DNA of 64,000 bases from Brooklawnia sp963780175 (GTDB lineage Bacteria > Actinomycetota > Actinomycetes > Propionibacteriales > Propionibacteriaceae), in assembly GCA_963780175.1 (NCBI GenBank), contig CAWAAT010000003.1:186001-250000 (forward strand), in the 5' to 3' direction. The position numbers and the translations under genes are program-made. The notes below the pieces were generated by a model. It ran no database searches and was not told the DNA's origin. It saw only the letters and a program-made list of their open reading frames with translations. Shown in pieces: positions 45,403-55,771 of the stretch. Position 1 is the first letter of the stretch; each line of letters opens with the position of its first letter.

Positions 45403-45556
45403 CCCGTGCGACCCCTTCCAACCCCCAGCTGGGCGTCCCCCTGATGGGCACCAGACTAGTGCCCCGGACGGCCTGTCGGTTCCCAAGCGGGAGGTCGACG
45501 GCCTCGCCCCCGCTGGGGACTCCGCACCATTGCTGGGCGCGTGGGAGAATCGCGGC

Positions 45557-47290
45557 ATGGCCGTTGACGAGAACCAGCCGGACTCTGCCCTGCCGCCGTG
45601 GCGACGAACCACCGAGGACGGCGCACCGTACTGGACGAAGAACTACCAACCGGGTGTACCCGTTGAGATCGAGTTGCCCACCCAGTCGTTGTGCTCCCTG
45701 CTGGACACCGCTGTGAGCCAGGCGGGCACCTCGGTGGCCACCGAGTTCTTCGGCGCCGAGATGACCTACAAGCAACTCGGCGACCGGGTGTCCCGAGCGG
45801 CCGAGGGACTGCGCGAGCTCGGGGTGCAGGCCGGTGATCGGGTGGCGATCCTGCTGCCGAACTGCCCGCAGCACCTGATCGCGTTCTACGCGGTGCTGCG
45901 GCTGGGTGCGGTGGTCGTCGAGCACAACCCGCTGTACACCGCCCCAGAGCTCGAGCGGCTCTTCGAGGACCACGGTGCCCGGGTCGCCATCGCCATGGAT
46001 TCGGTGGTCGACAAGCTCAACCAGCAACCCAAGTACGTGCGTCCCAAGGCGATCGTGTCGGTCAACATCCTCAAGGCCTTCCCCGCCAAACTGCAGGTCG
46101 CCCTCAAGCTGCCGGTGCCGGCCCTGAAGGCCAAGCGGGCGGCGTTGACCAGCGGCACGAAGGCCACCATGAGCTGGGAGAAGCTGGTGGGTCACCGCCC
46201 GATCACTTCGCGGCACCCGCGTCCCGAAGTGCACGACCTGGCGGCCATCCAGTACACCTCCGGCACCACGGGACGCGCAAAGGGCGCCATGCTCAGCCAC
46301 TACAACCTGTACTCGAACGCCCGGCAGGGGGAGGCCTGGATGCACGGGGCGGAACCGCGCCGTGAGACGAGCTATGCCGCGCTGCCGTTGTTCCACTCGT
46401 TCGGGGTGACCGTGCACTCCACGTTCGGGGTGCTCAAGCAGTCCCGTCAGGTGCTCTTCCCCAAACCGGACGTGGAGCTGATTCTGGCCGCGGCCAGGAA
46501 GCGTCCCCCGACGATCTACTGCGCAGTCCCGGCGCTGTACCAGCGCACTGCAGAGGGGGCCAAGGAGCGGGGCATCAGCCTGGCGTCGGCCCGCTGGTGC
46601 ATCTCTGGGGCGATGTCGCTGGTCGAGGAGACCCGCGAGCTGTGGGAGTCGGTCTCCAGTGGTCTGCTGGTGGAGGGCTACGGCCTGACCGAGGCGTCCC
46701 CGGTGGCGCTGGGCAACCCGTTCTTCCCGAGTCGGCGTGCCGGCACGATCGGGGTGCCGTTCCCCTCGACGCTCATGAAGGTGGTCGACGTCAACGACCC
46801 GACGCGCGAGGTTGAGGTCGGCGAGCCGGGGGAGCTGTTGATCAAGGGCCCACAGGTCTTCCAGGGTTACTGGCGCAACCCCGAGGAGACCGCCGTCACC
46901 CTGGTCGACGGCTGGCTGCGCACCGGCGACGTGGTCACGGTCGACGAGGACGGCTTCACCACCATCGTCGACCGCAAGAAGGAGATCATCATCACCGGCG
47001 GCTTCAACGTCAGCCCCTCCGAGGTCGAGCAGGAACTTCGTCGCCACGAGGGTATCGCCGATGTGGCCGTGGTCGGCCTACCGACTGCCAAGGGGGACGA
47101 GGAGGTGGTCGCGGCCGTTGTGCCCGCTCACGGTTACGTCATCGACAACGACGAACTGCGAGCCTGGGCCAAGGAATGGCTCGCCGCCTACAAGGTGCCC
47201 CGCCGGTTCATCGTGGTGGACGATCTGCCGCGCTCCATGCTGGGCAAGGTGCTGCGCGGCGACGTCCGCAAACAGCTCGCGGCCACGTGA
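45557..47290 (+). CDS. fadD: Long-chain-fatty-acid--CoA ligase (AMP-forming)
   Basis: About 577 residues, ANL superfamily. The P-loop is YTSGTTGRAKGAML, the adenylation motif YGLTEASP, WLRTGDVV and the hinge/DRKKEIIITGGFNVSP, with the C-terminal catalytic Lys in PRSMLGKVLR. It activates a fatty or other carboxylic acid to acyl-CoA. It starts at ATG 45557. Its TGA overlaps a GTG that opens the next, a KstD-like flavoprotein, suggesting a lipid or steroid substrate pathway. Confidence 0.92.
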   Translation: MAVDENQPDSALPPWRRTTEDGAPYWTKNYQPGVPVEIELPTQSLCSLLDTAVSQAGTSVATEFFGAEMTYKQLGDRVSRAAEGLRELGVQAGDRVAILLPNCPQHLIAFYAVLRLGAVVVEHNPLYTAPELERLFEDHGARVAIAMDSVVDKLNQQPKYVRPKAIVSVNILKAFPAKLQVALKLPVPALKAKRAALTSGTKATMSWEKLVGHRPITSRHPRPEVHDLAAIQYTSGTTGRAKGAMLSHYNLYSNARQGEAWMHGAEPRRETSYAALPLFHSFGVTVHSTFGVLKQSRQVLFPKPDVELILAAARKRPPTIYCAVPALYQRTAEGAKERGISLASARWCISGAMSLVEETRELWESVSSGLLVEGYGLTEASPVALGNPFFPSRRAGTIGVPFPSTLMKVVDVNDPTREVEVGEPGELLIKGPQVFQGYWRNPEETAVTLVDGWLRTGDVVTVDEDGFTTIVDRKKEIIITGGFNVSPSEVEQELRRHEGIADVAVVGLPTAKGDEEVVAAVVPAHGYVIDNDELRAWAKEWLAAYKVPRRFIVVDDLPRSMLGKVLRGDVRKQLAAT

Positions 47291-48948
47291 GCAGGCTGCC
47301 TCGACGCTCCGTGCCTGCGGAGCATCTGCCGGTGCCGGTCGGCGCCCGGCCGGCTGCCGACCAGATGACCGACGTTGTCGTGGTGGGCAGCAACCCCGGC
47401 GCGTTGGCGGCCGCCCTGGCCTGCCGCAGGGAGGGTCTGGAGGTGCTGGTCGTAGAGGCGTCCGGCCTGATCGGCGGGCCCGAGGCGCTGGGTGCCGGTC
47501 AGCTCTGGGCACCCGGGCTCACCCAGAACGACGACTACGCGACGGCACGCGACTACTTCGACCGGGTGGTGGGCGATCCCGAGCCGGCCAGCAGCGCCCC
47601 GCGCCGGCACGCCTTCCTCACCGGCACCGCCCCGCTGGCCGGCTGGCTGGCCGAGCTGGGCGTCGGCCTGCACCCCGACCAGGTCGGTGACCACTACCCG
47701 CAGATCCCCGGCGGGCGGGGAGAGGGGCGTGTGTTGGCCCCCGAACCGGCCGATGCCACGGTGATCGGCCAGTTGGCGTCAGTCGTCCCCGACGGGCAAC
47801 AGAACGACGCGTCCGGCCTGGTGGACAGGCTGGAGAACGGTGCCCGCCTGGTCGGCGACCTCGCCCGGGGACGCCGCATCGTGTACGGCGGCGCCTCGGT
47901 GGTCGTGGGACTGCTGGCTGCCTGCCAGCGGGCTCAGGTGAACCTCTGGTGGGACGCCCCGGTGCGCGTCCTGCTGACGTCGTCGCCCGACGGTCGGCCC
48001 CAGCGGGTGACGGGTGCGCTGGTGCAGCGCGGGGGACGGCTCGTCCGGGTGTTCGCCGGACGCGGTGTCATTCTGGCGCAGGGCGGTTTCGAGGCGGACG
48101 CAACCATGCGTCGCAAGTACCTGCCCACTCCATCGCGTCCGGCCTGGACGCTCGGGCAGGGGCGCGATGACGGCGTCCGTCAGCTGGCGTGGGCCGAGGA
48201 ACTCGGGCTGCAGGTCGCCGGTCTGGGCGCGGCTTGGTGGCGTCCCGGCCTGTGGGACCCCAGCGGGCGGGTGTGGGACGCAGGCCCGGCCCTCGCGGCC
48301 CCTCACGGGTTCATGGTCGACGCCACGGGCCGCCGGTTCACCAACGAAGCGGGTGCCGGCAACGACATCTGCCGCGCCTGGTACGCGCGGGCCCGGGAGT
48401 TCGGGCCAGAGATGGTCGCCTGGCTCGTGCTGGACGCCGCCCACCGGCATCGCGGCCGACTGGGCGACCTTCCGCCGGGACGCGTCTCGCGGAACGCCGA
48501 GAAGTCCGGCTGGTTGGTGAGCGGGCGCACCCTGCCCGAACTTGCCTGGCGCATCAAGGTCGACGCCGCCGGCCTGCAGGCCACCGCGGAACGGTTCGAC
48601 GGGTTCGCCGAACGGGGTGTGGACGACGACCTCGGCCGCGGGAACAGCGTGGCCGACCGGGCGCGCGGTGACCGAACGCATCGACCCAACCCGTGCCTGG
48701 GTGCCGTGCACCGAGGGCCCTTCCACGCCGTCCGGGTGGTGCCGGCAGATCTGGGCACCAAGGGTGGGCTGCTGACCGACGAGTACGCCCGGGTGATGCG
48801 CGAGGACGGGCCGATGCCGGGCCTGTGGGCCATCGGTTCGTCCGCGGCCTCGGTGACCGGTGTGAGCGACCCGGCCCCGGGGGTCGGGCATGCCGAGGCG
48901 ATGGTGATGGGCCGCGCGGCCGCGGCCTCGATCAGCCGGACGTCGTGA
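47287..48948 (+). CDS. FAD-dependent 3-ketosteroid-dehydrogenase-like oxidoreductase
   Basis: About 553 residues, fumarate reductase/KstD fold. The FAD site VVVGSNPGALAAALACRREG starts after a ~25-residue lead. GVILAQGGFEADATMRRKYL, then GRRFTNEAG and the C-terminal NPCLGAVHRGPFHAVRVVPADLGTKGGL match KstD-like proteins. The true substrate may not be a steroid. I take GTG 47287 (GTGA overlap); ATG 47365 begins MTDVVVVGSN and is an equally good start. Co-translation with the acyl-CoA ligase suggests a shared catabolic role. Confidence 0.8.
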   Translation: MSRLPRRSVPAEHLPVPVGARPAADQMTDVVVVGSNPGALAAALACRREGLEVLVVEASGLIGGPEALGAGQLWAPGLTQNDDYATARDYFDRVVGDPEPASSAPRRHAFLTGTAPLAGWLAELGVGLHPDQVGDHYPQIPGGRGEGRVLAPEPADATVIGQLASVVPDGQQNDASGLVDRLENGARLVGDLARGRRIVYGGASVVVGLLAACQRAQVNLWWDAPVRVLLTSSPDGRPQRVTGALVQRGGRLVRVFAGRGVILAQGGFEADATMRRKYLPTPSRPAWTLGQGRDDGVRQLAWAEELGLQVAGLGAAWWRPGLWDPSGRVWDAGPALAAPHGFMVDATGRRFTNEAGAGNDICRAWYARAREFGPEMVAWLVLDAAHRHRGRLGDLPPGRVSRNAEKSGWLVSGRTLPELAWRIKVDAAGLQATAERFDGFAERGVDDDLGRGNSVADRARGDRTHRPNPCLGAVHRGPFHAVRVVPADLGTKGGLLTDEYARVMREDGPMPGLWAIGSSAASVTGVSDPAPGVGHAEAMVMGRAAAASISRTS

Positions 48949-48957
48949 TGAGGCCAC

Positions 48958-50199
48958 TCAGCTGGTGACGCTGAGCCTGAGAAGCCGCTCGTCGTCACCC
49001 GAGGCCGCGATGACCAAAAGGTTGCCGGCGGCGTCCTGGTCGATGTCGGTGGTTGGACCCAAGGGGTTCACCGTGGGCAGCGTGGTGGGCTGATCGATCA
49101 CCTCACCGGTCACCGACAGGAACAGCACTCGCGGGCCGGCCGTGTTGGAGATCACCAGGTCGCAGGACAACGATCCCCACTGGGATCCGGCGACGAACAG
49201 TGCAGGCCCGAGACCAGGGGAGTCGGTTCCCGAGTTCCAGGCCGCCGGACGTGCCCCGGAGATGCTCAGGTCGGTCATCGGTACGCCGTCGGTCTGGTAG
49301 TTCGAGGTCGACCTGGACGCCGGGTCCCAGCCGTAGTTGCCACCGGGGACGATGACGTCGACCTCGTTCTCGCGGTTGGGGCCGCGGTCGATCGCGTACA
49401 TGGTCGCGCTGTTGGGGTGCCAAGCCAGGCCGGTGATGTCGCGGTGGCCGTAGCTGTAGACGAGTTGGGTGATGGGATCGGAGCGGTCGATGAACGGGTT
49501 GTCAGCGGGGGCCCTTCTGCTGGCGACGTCGAGGCGAAGGATCTTGCCCCCCGACGACTCGAGGGCCTGGGGAGCCCGCGGATCGCCGCCGTCCGAGGTC
49601 CCGATGTACAAATGGGCATCCGGGCCGAACTCGATGTGGCAACCTACCTCGCCCGGCCTCGGCAGGGGCAGCCCGGTCAGCAGTGCCAGACCGGAGCGCG
49701 CGCTTGTCAGCTCACGGTCGGTCGTCATCGAAACCACCCGGATGTCGGTGTCGGTGCGGTAGCACAAGTAGATCTCGGGGGTGGCGGGGAAGCCGGGGGC
49801 CAGAGCTAGATCGAGCAGTCCGGCACCGCTGGTCGCCACGTCCGTCAGGTCGTGGCGCAGCGTGCTCCGGGTGCCCGCGGGGGTGATGCTCAGGATCTCG
49901 CTGCCAACGGTGACCAGCATCGTGTCATCAGGAGCGATCTCGAGCGCGGTGGCAGGGCCCAGGCCCTCGGCGATGACGGTTCTGGTGGTGGACGGCATGC
50001 TCGTCGGTTCGGGTGTGCTGGGGGAGGAGCCATTCACAACGCTTTGTGCGGGTGGCCGGACCTCGATCTGGCATCCGGAGAGCGCCAGAGCCCCCGCCAC
50101 GGCGCAGGTGGCCCACACCGCGCGCAGCCGTGGTCGTCTCGAGGGCAGGCCACGCGTCGCTGCGAAACCTTGATCAGGCACCTGACCAGTGTCCCTCAC
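48958..50199 (-). CDS. Lipoprotein with a PQQ glucose/sorbosone dehydrogenase-like beta-propeller
   Basis: About 413 residues. A long leader ends in a lipobox ALALSGC, so it should be a lipoprotein on the outer membrane leaflet. The following GSDH-like propeller shows APGFPATPEIYLCYRT, HIEFGPDAHLYIGTSDGG, AWHPNSATMYAIDRGPNRENEVDVIVPGGNYGWD and DLVISNTAGPRVLF, typical of the sorbosone dehydrogenase/PQQ family. A soluble carbohydrate oxidation role is possible, but many members lack confirmed activity. It converges on the flavoprotein gene with a 10-bp gap. Confidence 0.83.
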   Translation of the reverse strand: MRDTGQVPDQGFAATRGLPSRRPRLRAVWATCAVAGALALSGCQIEVRPPAQSVVNGSSPSTPEPTSMPSTTRTVIAEGLGPATALEIAPDDTMLVTVGSEILSITPAGTRSTLRHDLTDVATSGAGLLDLALAPGFPATPEIYLCYRTDTDIRVVSMTTDRELTSARSGLALLTGLPLPRPGEVGCHIEFGPDAHLYIGTSDGGDPRAPQALESSGGKILRLDVASRRAPADNPFIDRSDPITQLVYSYGHRDITGLAWHPNSATMYAIDRGPNRENEVDVIVPGGNYGWDPASRSTSNYQTDGVPMTDLSISGARPAAWNSGTDSPGLGPALFVAGSQWGSLSCDLVISNTAGPRVLFLSVTGEVIDQPTTLPTVNPLGPTTDIDQDAAGNLLVIAASGDDERLLRLSVTS

Positions 50200-50233
50200 G
50201 TTTCGGCGCTCGGCAACGTCCTGAGGCCCACGG

Positions 50234-50815
50234 TCAGCTCCCGCCCAGCTCGCTGGAGGGAAGTCGTAGCAGGGCGACGGCCTGGACGCGGTACGTCTCC
50301 TCGTCGAAACGGTCCACCAGGACGCGTTGCAAGCCGTAGCCCAGGGTCAGGCCGATGAGTAGTTCGCTGAAGCCCTGCACCCGATCGGACGGCACGTCGT
50401 TCGCCGCCGCCCAGGCGAGCATGGTCTCCTCGACCGAGTCACGCAGGATGCTGAACTCGGCCCGCAACCGTTGGCCCAACTCGTCGTCCGTTCCTGCGCC
50501 CGCACCCAGCTGGGCAAGCAGGTCGGCCAGTTCGGGTGCGACGGCCAGTGCAGCCATGGCGTAGGACGCCAACTCCGCCGGTGATGCGGGATGGTGACGG
50601 TACTCGCCGAGTGCCCGCATGGGCAGGGCGATGGTCTCGCGAGCCACCTCGACCACGATCTCTTGTTTCCCCGAGAAGTGGTGGTAGACGGCACCGGCCG
50701 AGGTTCCAGACAGCTCCACCAGTTGGGCCATGGAGGTGCCCTTGACGCCGTGAGTGCGGATCAGCTGGGCTGCTGCCTCGATGATCGCCTGCCGGCTGGT
50801 GGTCTTGGGTGCCAT
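50234..50815 (-). CDS. TetR/AcrR-family regulator divergent from the acyl-CoA dehydratase gene
   Basis: About 193 residues. HTH: TSMAQLVELSGTSAGAVYHHFSGKQEIV, the PsrA/AcrR-like subtype. Its C-terminal domain includes FSELLIGLTLGYGLQRVLVDRF. A perfect 16-bp palindrome lies in the 180-bp region shared with the divergent large gene, so it most simply controls that gene and itself, perhaps sensing an acyl-CoA. ATG 50815 is used. Confidence 0.9.
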   Translation of the reverse strand: MAPKTTSRQAIIEAAAQLIRTHGVKGTSMAQLVELSGTSAGAVYHHFSGKQEIVVEVARETIALPMRALGEYRHHPASPAELASYAMAALAVAPELADLLAQLGAGAGTDDELGQRLRAEFSILRDSVEETMLAWAAANDVPSDRVQGFSELLIGLTLGYGLQRVLVDRFDEETYRVQAVALLRLPSSELGGS

Positions 50816-50951
50816 CCCATCAGCTTAGGCCCGGCCGCTCGAGGCCCAGCCGCTGAGGGTTCTTGTCGAGAGAGGACAGGACCGTTGGCAGGAAGTTGTG
50901 GTGCCCTGGATGGCACGCACGGACGGGCATGGGTTACGGTAGTCCCGGTAA

Positions 50952-50967
50952 CAGAACGATCGTTCTG
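50952..50967. promoter_or_regulatory. Perfect 16-bp palindrome, likely TetR operator
   Basis: CAGAACGATCGTTCTG is its own reverse complement and resembles TetR-family sites (AACG...CGTT). It lies in the divergent region of the TetR gene and the large acyl-CoA dehydratase gene, 31 bp before ATG 50998. Repression of both is the natural prediction. Confidence 0.75.
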
Positions 50968-50997
50968 CTGCTTGCTCCACGACGGATGAAGGACGTG

Positions 50998-53900
50998 ATG
51001 ACAGTTTCGTTGTCCCTCGGACTCGACGTCGGCTCGACGACGGTGAAAGCCGTCGTCACCGATGGCGACGAGATCGTCTTCAGTGACTACCGCCGGCACA
51101 ACGCCGATGTGCGCGGCGAGTTGGCCAACCTGCTGCGTGACGTTCAGGCGCACTTCCCGCACGACCTGGTCAAGGTCGCCATGACCGGTTCGGGTGGTCT
51201 GGGTGTCGCCAAGGCCATGGGAATCCAGTTCGTCCAGGAAGTCATCGCGTCCACGGCAGCCATCGAGCGGTTGAACCCCGAGGTCGACGTCATCATCGAA
51301 CTGGGCGGCGAGGACGCGAAGATCACGTATCTGCGCCCCGTGCCCGAGCAGCGCATGAACGGCACGTGCGCCGGTGGCACGGGTGCGTTCATCGACCAGA
51401 TGGCGAGCCTGCTCCAGGTCGACGCATCCGGGCTCAACGAACTCGCCGCGCGGTATCAGAACCTGTACCCGATCGCGTCGCGCTGCGGGGTCTTCGCCAA
51501 GACCGACGTACAACCGCTGCTGAATCAGGGCGCCGCGCACGAGGACATCGCCGCCTCGGTGTTCCAGGCCGTGGCCACCCAGACGGTGGCCGGACTGGCC
51601 TGTGGTCACCCGATCCGGGGCAGGGTCATCTTCCTGGGCGGACCGCTGCACTTCCTCCCCGAACTGCGGGCGGCCTTCGTCCGGGCGCTGGGCGACAACG
51701 TCGACGAGTTCGTCACCCCGGGCAACGGTCAGCTGTACGTGGCCCTCGGTGCCGCCTTCACCGCCCGGGGCCCGGCACTGAGCCTTCCTCACCTGGCGGC
51801 CGAGCTGGTGGCGGCCAACAAGATCACCATGACCGCCCGCACCATGCGGCCGCTGTTCGCCGACGATGCCGAGCGCGATCAGTTCGACGTTCGGCACGCC
51901 CTGGCGCACGTCCCGCAGGGCGACCTGAATGGCGTCGCCGGCCCGGTCTGGCTCGGTATTGATGCGGGCTCAACAACGATCAAGTCGGTGGTCCTGGACG
52001 CGGCGGGCGCCATCGTGCACTCGACCTATGCGTCCAACGAGGGTGACCCGGTGGCCGCGGCCGTCACCATCGCCCGCGACATCATCGGCGCCCTGCCGCC
52101 GGGGGCGTTCATCGGACGGGCCTGCGTCACGGGCTACGGGGAGGAACTCATCAAGGCGGCCCTGCACGCCGACGAGGGCGAGATCGAGACGATGGCGCAC
52201 TTCCGGGCCGCTGCTGCGTTGTGCCCGGGGGTGACCAGCGTCATCGACATCGGTGGACAGGACATGAAGTTCCTGAGGATCCGCAACGGCGCGGTCGACT
52301 CCATCTCGGTGAACGAGGCGTGCTCGTCGGGCTGCGGGTCGTTCCTGCAGACCTTCGCCCAGACCATGGGCACCGATGTTCGCGAGTTCGCCAAGGCCGG
52401 CCTCGCCTCGCAGGCCCCCGTCGATCTGGGCAGCCGCTGCACCGTGTTCATGAACTCCTCGGTCAAGCAGGCCCAGAAGGAGGGCGCCTCGATCGGCGAC
52501 ATCTCCGCCGGTTTGAGCTACTCGGTGGTTCGAAACGCGCTCTACAAGGTGATGAAGGTCCGCGATCTGGGCGACCTCGGTGAGCACGTGGTCGTCCAGG
52601 GTGGCACGTTCCTCAACGACGCCGTCCTGCGCGCCTTCGAACTGCAGACCGGGGTGGAGGTGGTGCGTCCGAACATCTCGGGTCTGATGGGTGCCTACGG
52701 CGCCGCGCTGACCGCGAGGACGCACTACGACGCCCAGGATTCCACGGGCGCGCCGGCGGTTTCGGCGATGATGTCACGCGACCTGGACGGCTTCGAGGTC
52801 ACCAGTTCGCAGCGCATCTGCCAGCTGTGCCAGAACCACTGCAAGCTCACCATCAGCAGCTTCGACGACGGTTCCCGACACGTCTCGGGCAACCGCTGCG
52901 AGCGGGGAGCCTCCCTGGACGCCAAGCCGAAGAAGTCCGAGGTGCCCAACCTGTACGACTACAAGTACAAGCGGATCTTCGGCTACCGCCGGCTCACCGA
53001 CGCCAAGGCCACCCGCGGCGAGATCGGCATCCCTCGGGCGCTGGGGATGTACGAGGACTATCCGCTGTGGTTCACCATCCTCACCCAGCTGGGTTTCAAG
53101 GTCGTGATCTCGGGACGCAGCTCGCACGACGTGTTCCAGGCCGGCATGGAGTCGATCCCCTCGGAGAACGTCTGCTACCCGGCCAAGATCGCCCATGGTC
53201 ACGTTGAATGGCTGCTTGACAAGGGCATCTCGACGATCTTCATGCCGTGTGTGAACTACGAACGCAAGCAGTTCGATGAGGCGGACAACAACTACAACTG
53301 CCCGATCGTGGCGTTCTACCCCCAGGTGCTGGCCAAGAACGTCGAACGGCTGCGCGATGACGGTGTGCGGGTCATCGACCCGTTCGTCAACCTCGACAAC
53401 CCGTTGAAGCTGGCCGACCGGCTGGTGGAGGTCTTCGCAGACTGGGACGTGAGCCTGCCCGAGGTCAAGGCCGCGGTTGCCGCCGGGTATGCCGAGCTTG
53501 ACCGGGTGCGGGCCGACATCAAGGCCGAGGGTGACCGTGCGCTGCAGTACATGCGCGAGAACCAGATGCGCGGCATCGTCCTGGCCGGGCGTCCGTACCA
53601 CATCGATCCCGAGATCAACCACGGCATTCCCGAGATGATCACCGCACTGGGCATGGTGGTGCTCAGTGAGGACGCGTTGACCAACGGCATGCTCAACTCG
53701 CAGATGGAGCGTCCGCTGCGGGTGCGCGACCAGTGGGTCTACCACACCCGGCTCTACGAGGCGGCCGCCCAGGTCGCCACCGAGCCAGATCTCAACATCG
53801 TGCAGCTGAACAGTTTCGGGTGTGGGGTGGACGCGGTCACCACCGACCAGGTGCAAGAGATCCTGGAGCGGGTCGGTGACGTGTACACCGTGCTGAAGAT

Positions 53901-55411
53901 CGACGAGGTGTCGAACCTCGGAGCGGCGAAGATCAGGTTGCGTTCGCTGCAGGCTGCCACGCGTGAGCGTCCGGGGTTCGACCCCAGCGCCGAAATCGAC
54001 ACCACGGGCCCCAACCCGGTCTACGGTCTGGCCGAGCGCGAGACGCACACCGTCTACGTGCCGCAGATGGCACCGATCCACTTCCGGATGCTGGAGCCGA
54101 TCCTGCGCCGCGCCGGGGTCAAGGCCGAGGTGCTGGAGCATGCCAGCAACGACGACGTGGAGTGCGGACTGAAGTACGTCCACAACGACGCCTGCTACCC
54201 GGCGATCATGGTGATCGGCCAGCTGATCAACAAGTTCGTCAGCGGGGGAGCCGACCCCAACTCCTCGACGGTGGCGATCACCCAGACCGGCGGCATGTGC
54301 CGGGCCACCAACTACGTGGGGCTGCTGCGCAAGGGGCTGAAGGACGCCGGCTACCCGCAGGTGCCGGTGCTCGCGGTCAGCGCTCAGGGCCTGGAGAACA
54401 ATCCCGGCTTCCAGATCTCGCTGGGCACGGTGCAGCGCGGCGTCCAGGGTCTGGTGCTCGGCGACCTGCTGCAGAATGTCCTGCTGAGGACGCGTCCCTA
54501 CGAGCGCGTCGAGGGATCGGCGATGGAGCTGTACCAGCGCTGGGACGCGATCACCCGCGAGTTCTTCGAGCACGGCGGCTGGTCGCCCTCGCTGAACCGC
54601 CGGGTCGGGTTCACCTGGATGATCAACCAGATCGTCGCCGAGTTCGACCAGCTGCCGTTGTTGGGCATTGCCCGCAAGCCCCGGGTGGGTGTGGTCGGCG
54701 AGATCCTGGTGAAGTTCCAGCCGGACGCCAACAACGACGCGGTGCGGGTGATCGAGGAGGAGGGCTGCGAGGCCGTCCTGCCCGGGACTGACCGCCTTCT
54801 TCCTGCAGGGCATGTACACCGCCGACTACAAGTGGGACATGTTCGGACTGGGCACCACCAAGGGACGCCTCGGGCAGAAGGCCGGCATCTGGCTGATCGA
54901 GCAGTTCGAACGGCCGATGCGCCGGGCACTCGCGGCGACGAACGGCAAGTTCGACGTGCCCGACACCATCGCCGGGCTGGCCGACAAGGCTCAGCGAGTG
55001 ATCTCGCTGGGCACCCAGGCCGGTGAGGGGTGGCTGCTGGTGGGCGAGATGGTCGAGCTCATCGAACACGGGACGCCCAACATCATCTGTGCCCAGCCGT
55101 TCGCCTGCCTGCCCAATCACGTGGTGGGGCGCGGCATCTTCTCCGAGTTGCGTCGCCAGTACCCGATGGCCAACGTGGTGTCGATCGACTACGACCCGGG
55201 CGCCTCCGAGGTCAATCAGCTCAACCGCATCAAGTTGATGGTGGCCACCGCGCACAAGAACGCGGGGACCCAGGGTGCGCTGGCCGTCTGGTCTGACGCC
55301 GACAACGAGTTCGAGCCCATGTCACGGCCGATGACGGTGGTCGAGAAGCTGTCGCCCGGCCAAATCCCGCTCGAGATCACACCCATGCTCGCACGCGGCG
55401 CCATCTGGTAG
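50998..55411 (+). CDS. Very large acyl-CoA dehydratase activase/2-hydroxyacyl-CoA dehydratase-like protein (one frameshift)
   Basis: Repaired length 1470 residues. Two ASKHA ATPase domains of the BadF/HgdC activase type are in tandem: DVGSTTVK (about residue 10) with CAGGTGAF (about 124), and DAGSTTIK (about 322) with CSSGCGSF (about 442). A Cys cluster CQLCQNHCKL (about 608) and the DUF2229/HgdBC-like part YEDYPLWFTILTQLGF, then PSENVCYPAKIAHGHVEWL, follow, with further Cys and a C-terminal hydroxyacyl-CoA dehydratase-like segment (AQPFACLPNHVVGRGIFSEL). Such chains couple ATP hydrolysis to one-electron reduction for radical dehydration of 2-hydroxyacyl-CoA or related reductions; the true substrate is unknown. 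An extra G in CCCGGG (54781-54786) shifts the frame; removing it continues as LTAFFLQGMYTADY. The start ATG 50998 has AAGGACG upstream. Confidence 0.85.
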
Positions 55412-55425
55412 GCCGCGCGCCTCTG

Positions 55426-55506
55426 CTACCGAAGCTGGGCCAGCACGCCGACCACTCGCCGTGTCACGGCGTCGTTCGTCGCCTGACGCCAGGCCAGCAG
55501 CAGGGG
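55426..55506 (-). pseudogene. Possible 3' remnant of a LysR-type regulator
   Basis: On the minus strand the frame ending at TAG 55426-55428 reads PPLLLAWRQATNDAVTRRVV, then GVLAQLR, similar to the C-terminal end of LysR effector domains. The 5' part is missing; the frame meets the G7 tract at 55503-55509. Only about 26 residues remain, so the family call is weak. Confidence 0.35.
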
Positions 55507-55508
55507 GG

Positions 55509-55709
55509 GTGTGGGGCGAGCTGTGGCACCTGCGTGGCACCGAACGCCTGCAGCGCAACGCCATCTTCGCGTCGATCGACCCGCACGACTGGGCGTTCAC
55601 CGACTGGGTGTGGGGCCCGACGGCGCTGTTCCCGCAGGACGAGCCGGCAATGTACACCCCGATCCCGCTGAGTTCGGCGGCGGTGGAGTCGGTCTCGTCG
55701 TCCCAGTGA
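55509..55709 (+). pseudogene. Possible 3' remnant or tiny ORF of unknown origin
   Basis: Plus-strand frame beginning at the same G7 tract reads VWGELWHLRGTERLQRNAIF, then SIDPHDWAFTDWVWGPTALF, ending at TGA 55709. Its composition (many Trp, balanced polar residues) looks like genuine coding sequence, but no convincing start or ribosome site is present; an upstream GTG at 55461 gives low-complexity residues. I do not recognise the family. With the LysR tail it suggests a deletion or misjoin at the G tract. Confidence 0.35.
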
Positions 55710-55719
55710 GCTGAATCAC

Positions 55720-55771
55720 CAGATTGTGGAAGTTCGCGCAGCGTAGTCGCTGTCTGAACGTCCACAATCTG
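55720..55771. repeat. Long stem-loop upstream of the quinone reductase gene
   Basis: CAGATTGTGGAAGTTC (55720-55735) and GAACGTCCACAATCTG (55756-55771) pair with one mismatch. The spacer holds an inner stem CAGCG-TAGT-CGCTG. It sits 40 bp before the next start codon. It may be a terminator, a regulatory leader or a protein-binding site. It is unusually AT-rich for the region. Confidence 0.6.

Noticed and set aside
44780..47047. Long minus-strand frame antisense to the acyl-CoA ligase gene
   Set aside because: Shadow of high-GC coding bias; no family similarity visible.
52774..54819. 681-residue minus-strand frame antisense to the dehydratase gene
   Set aside because: Composition is typical of antisense frames in high-GC genes; the sense frame is clearly conserved.
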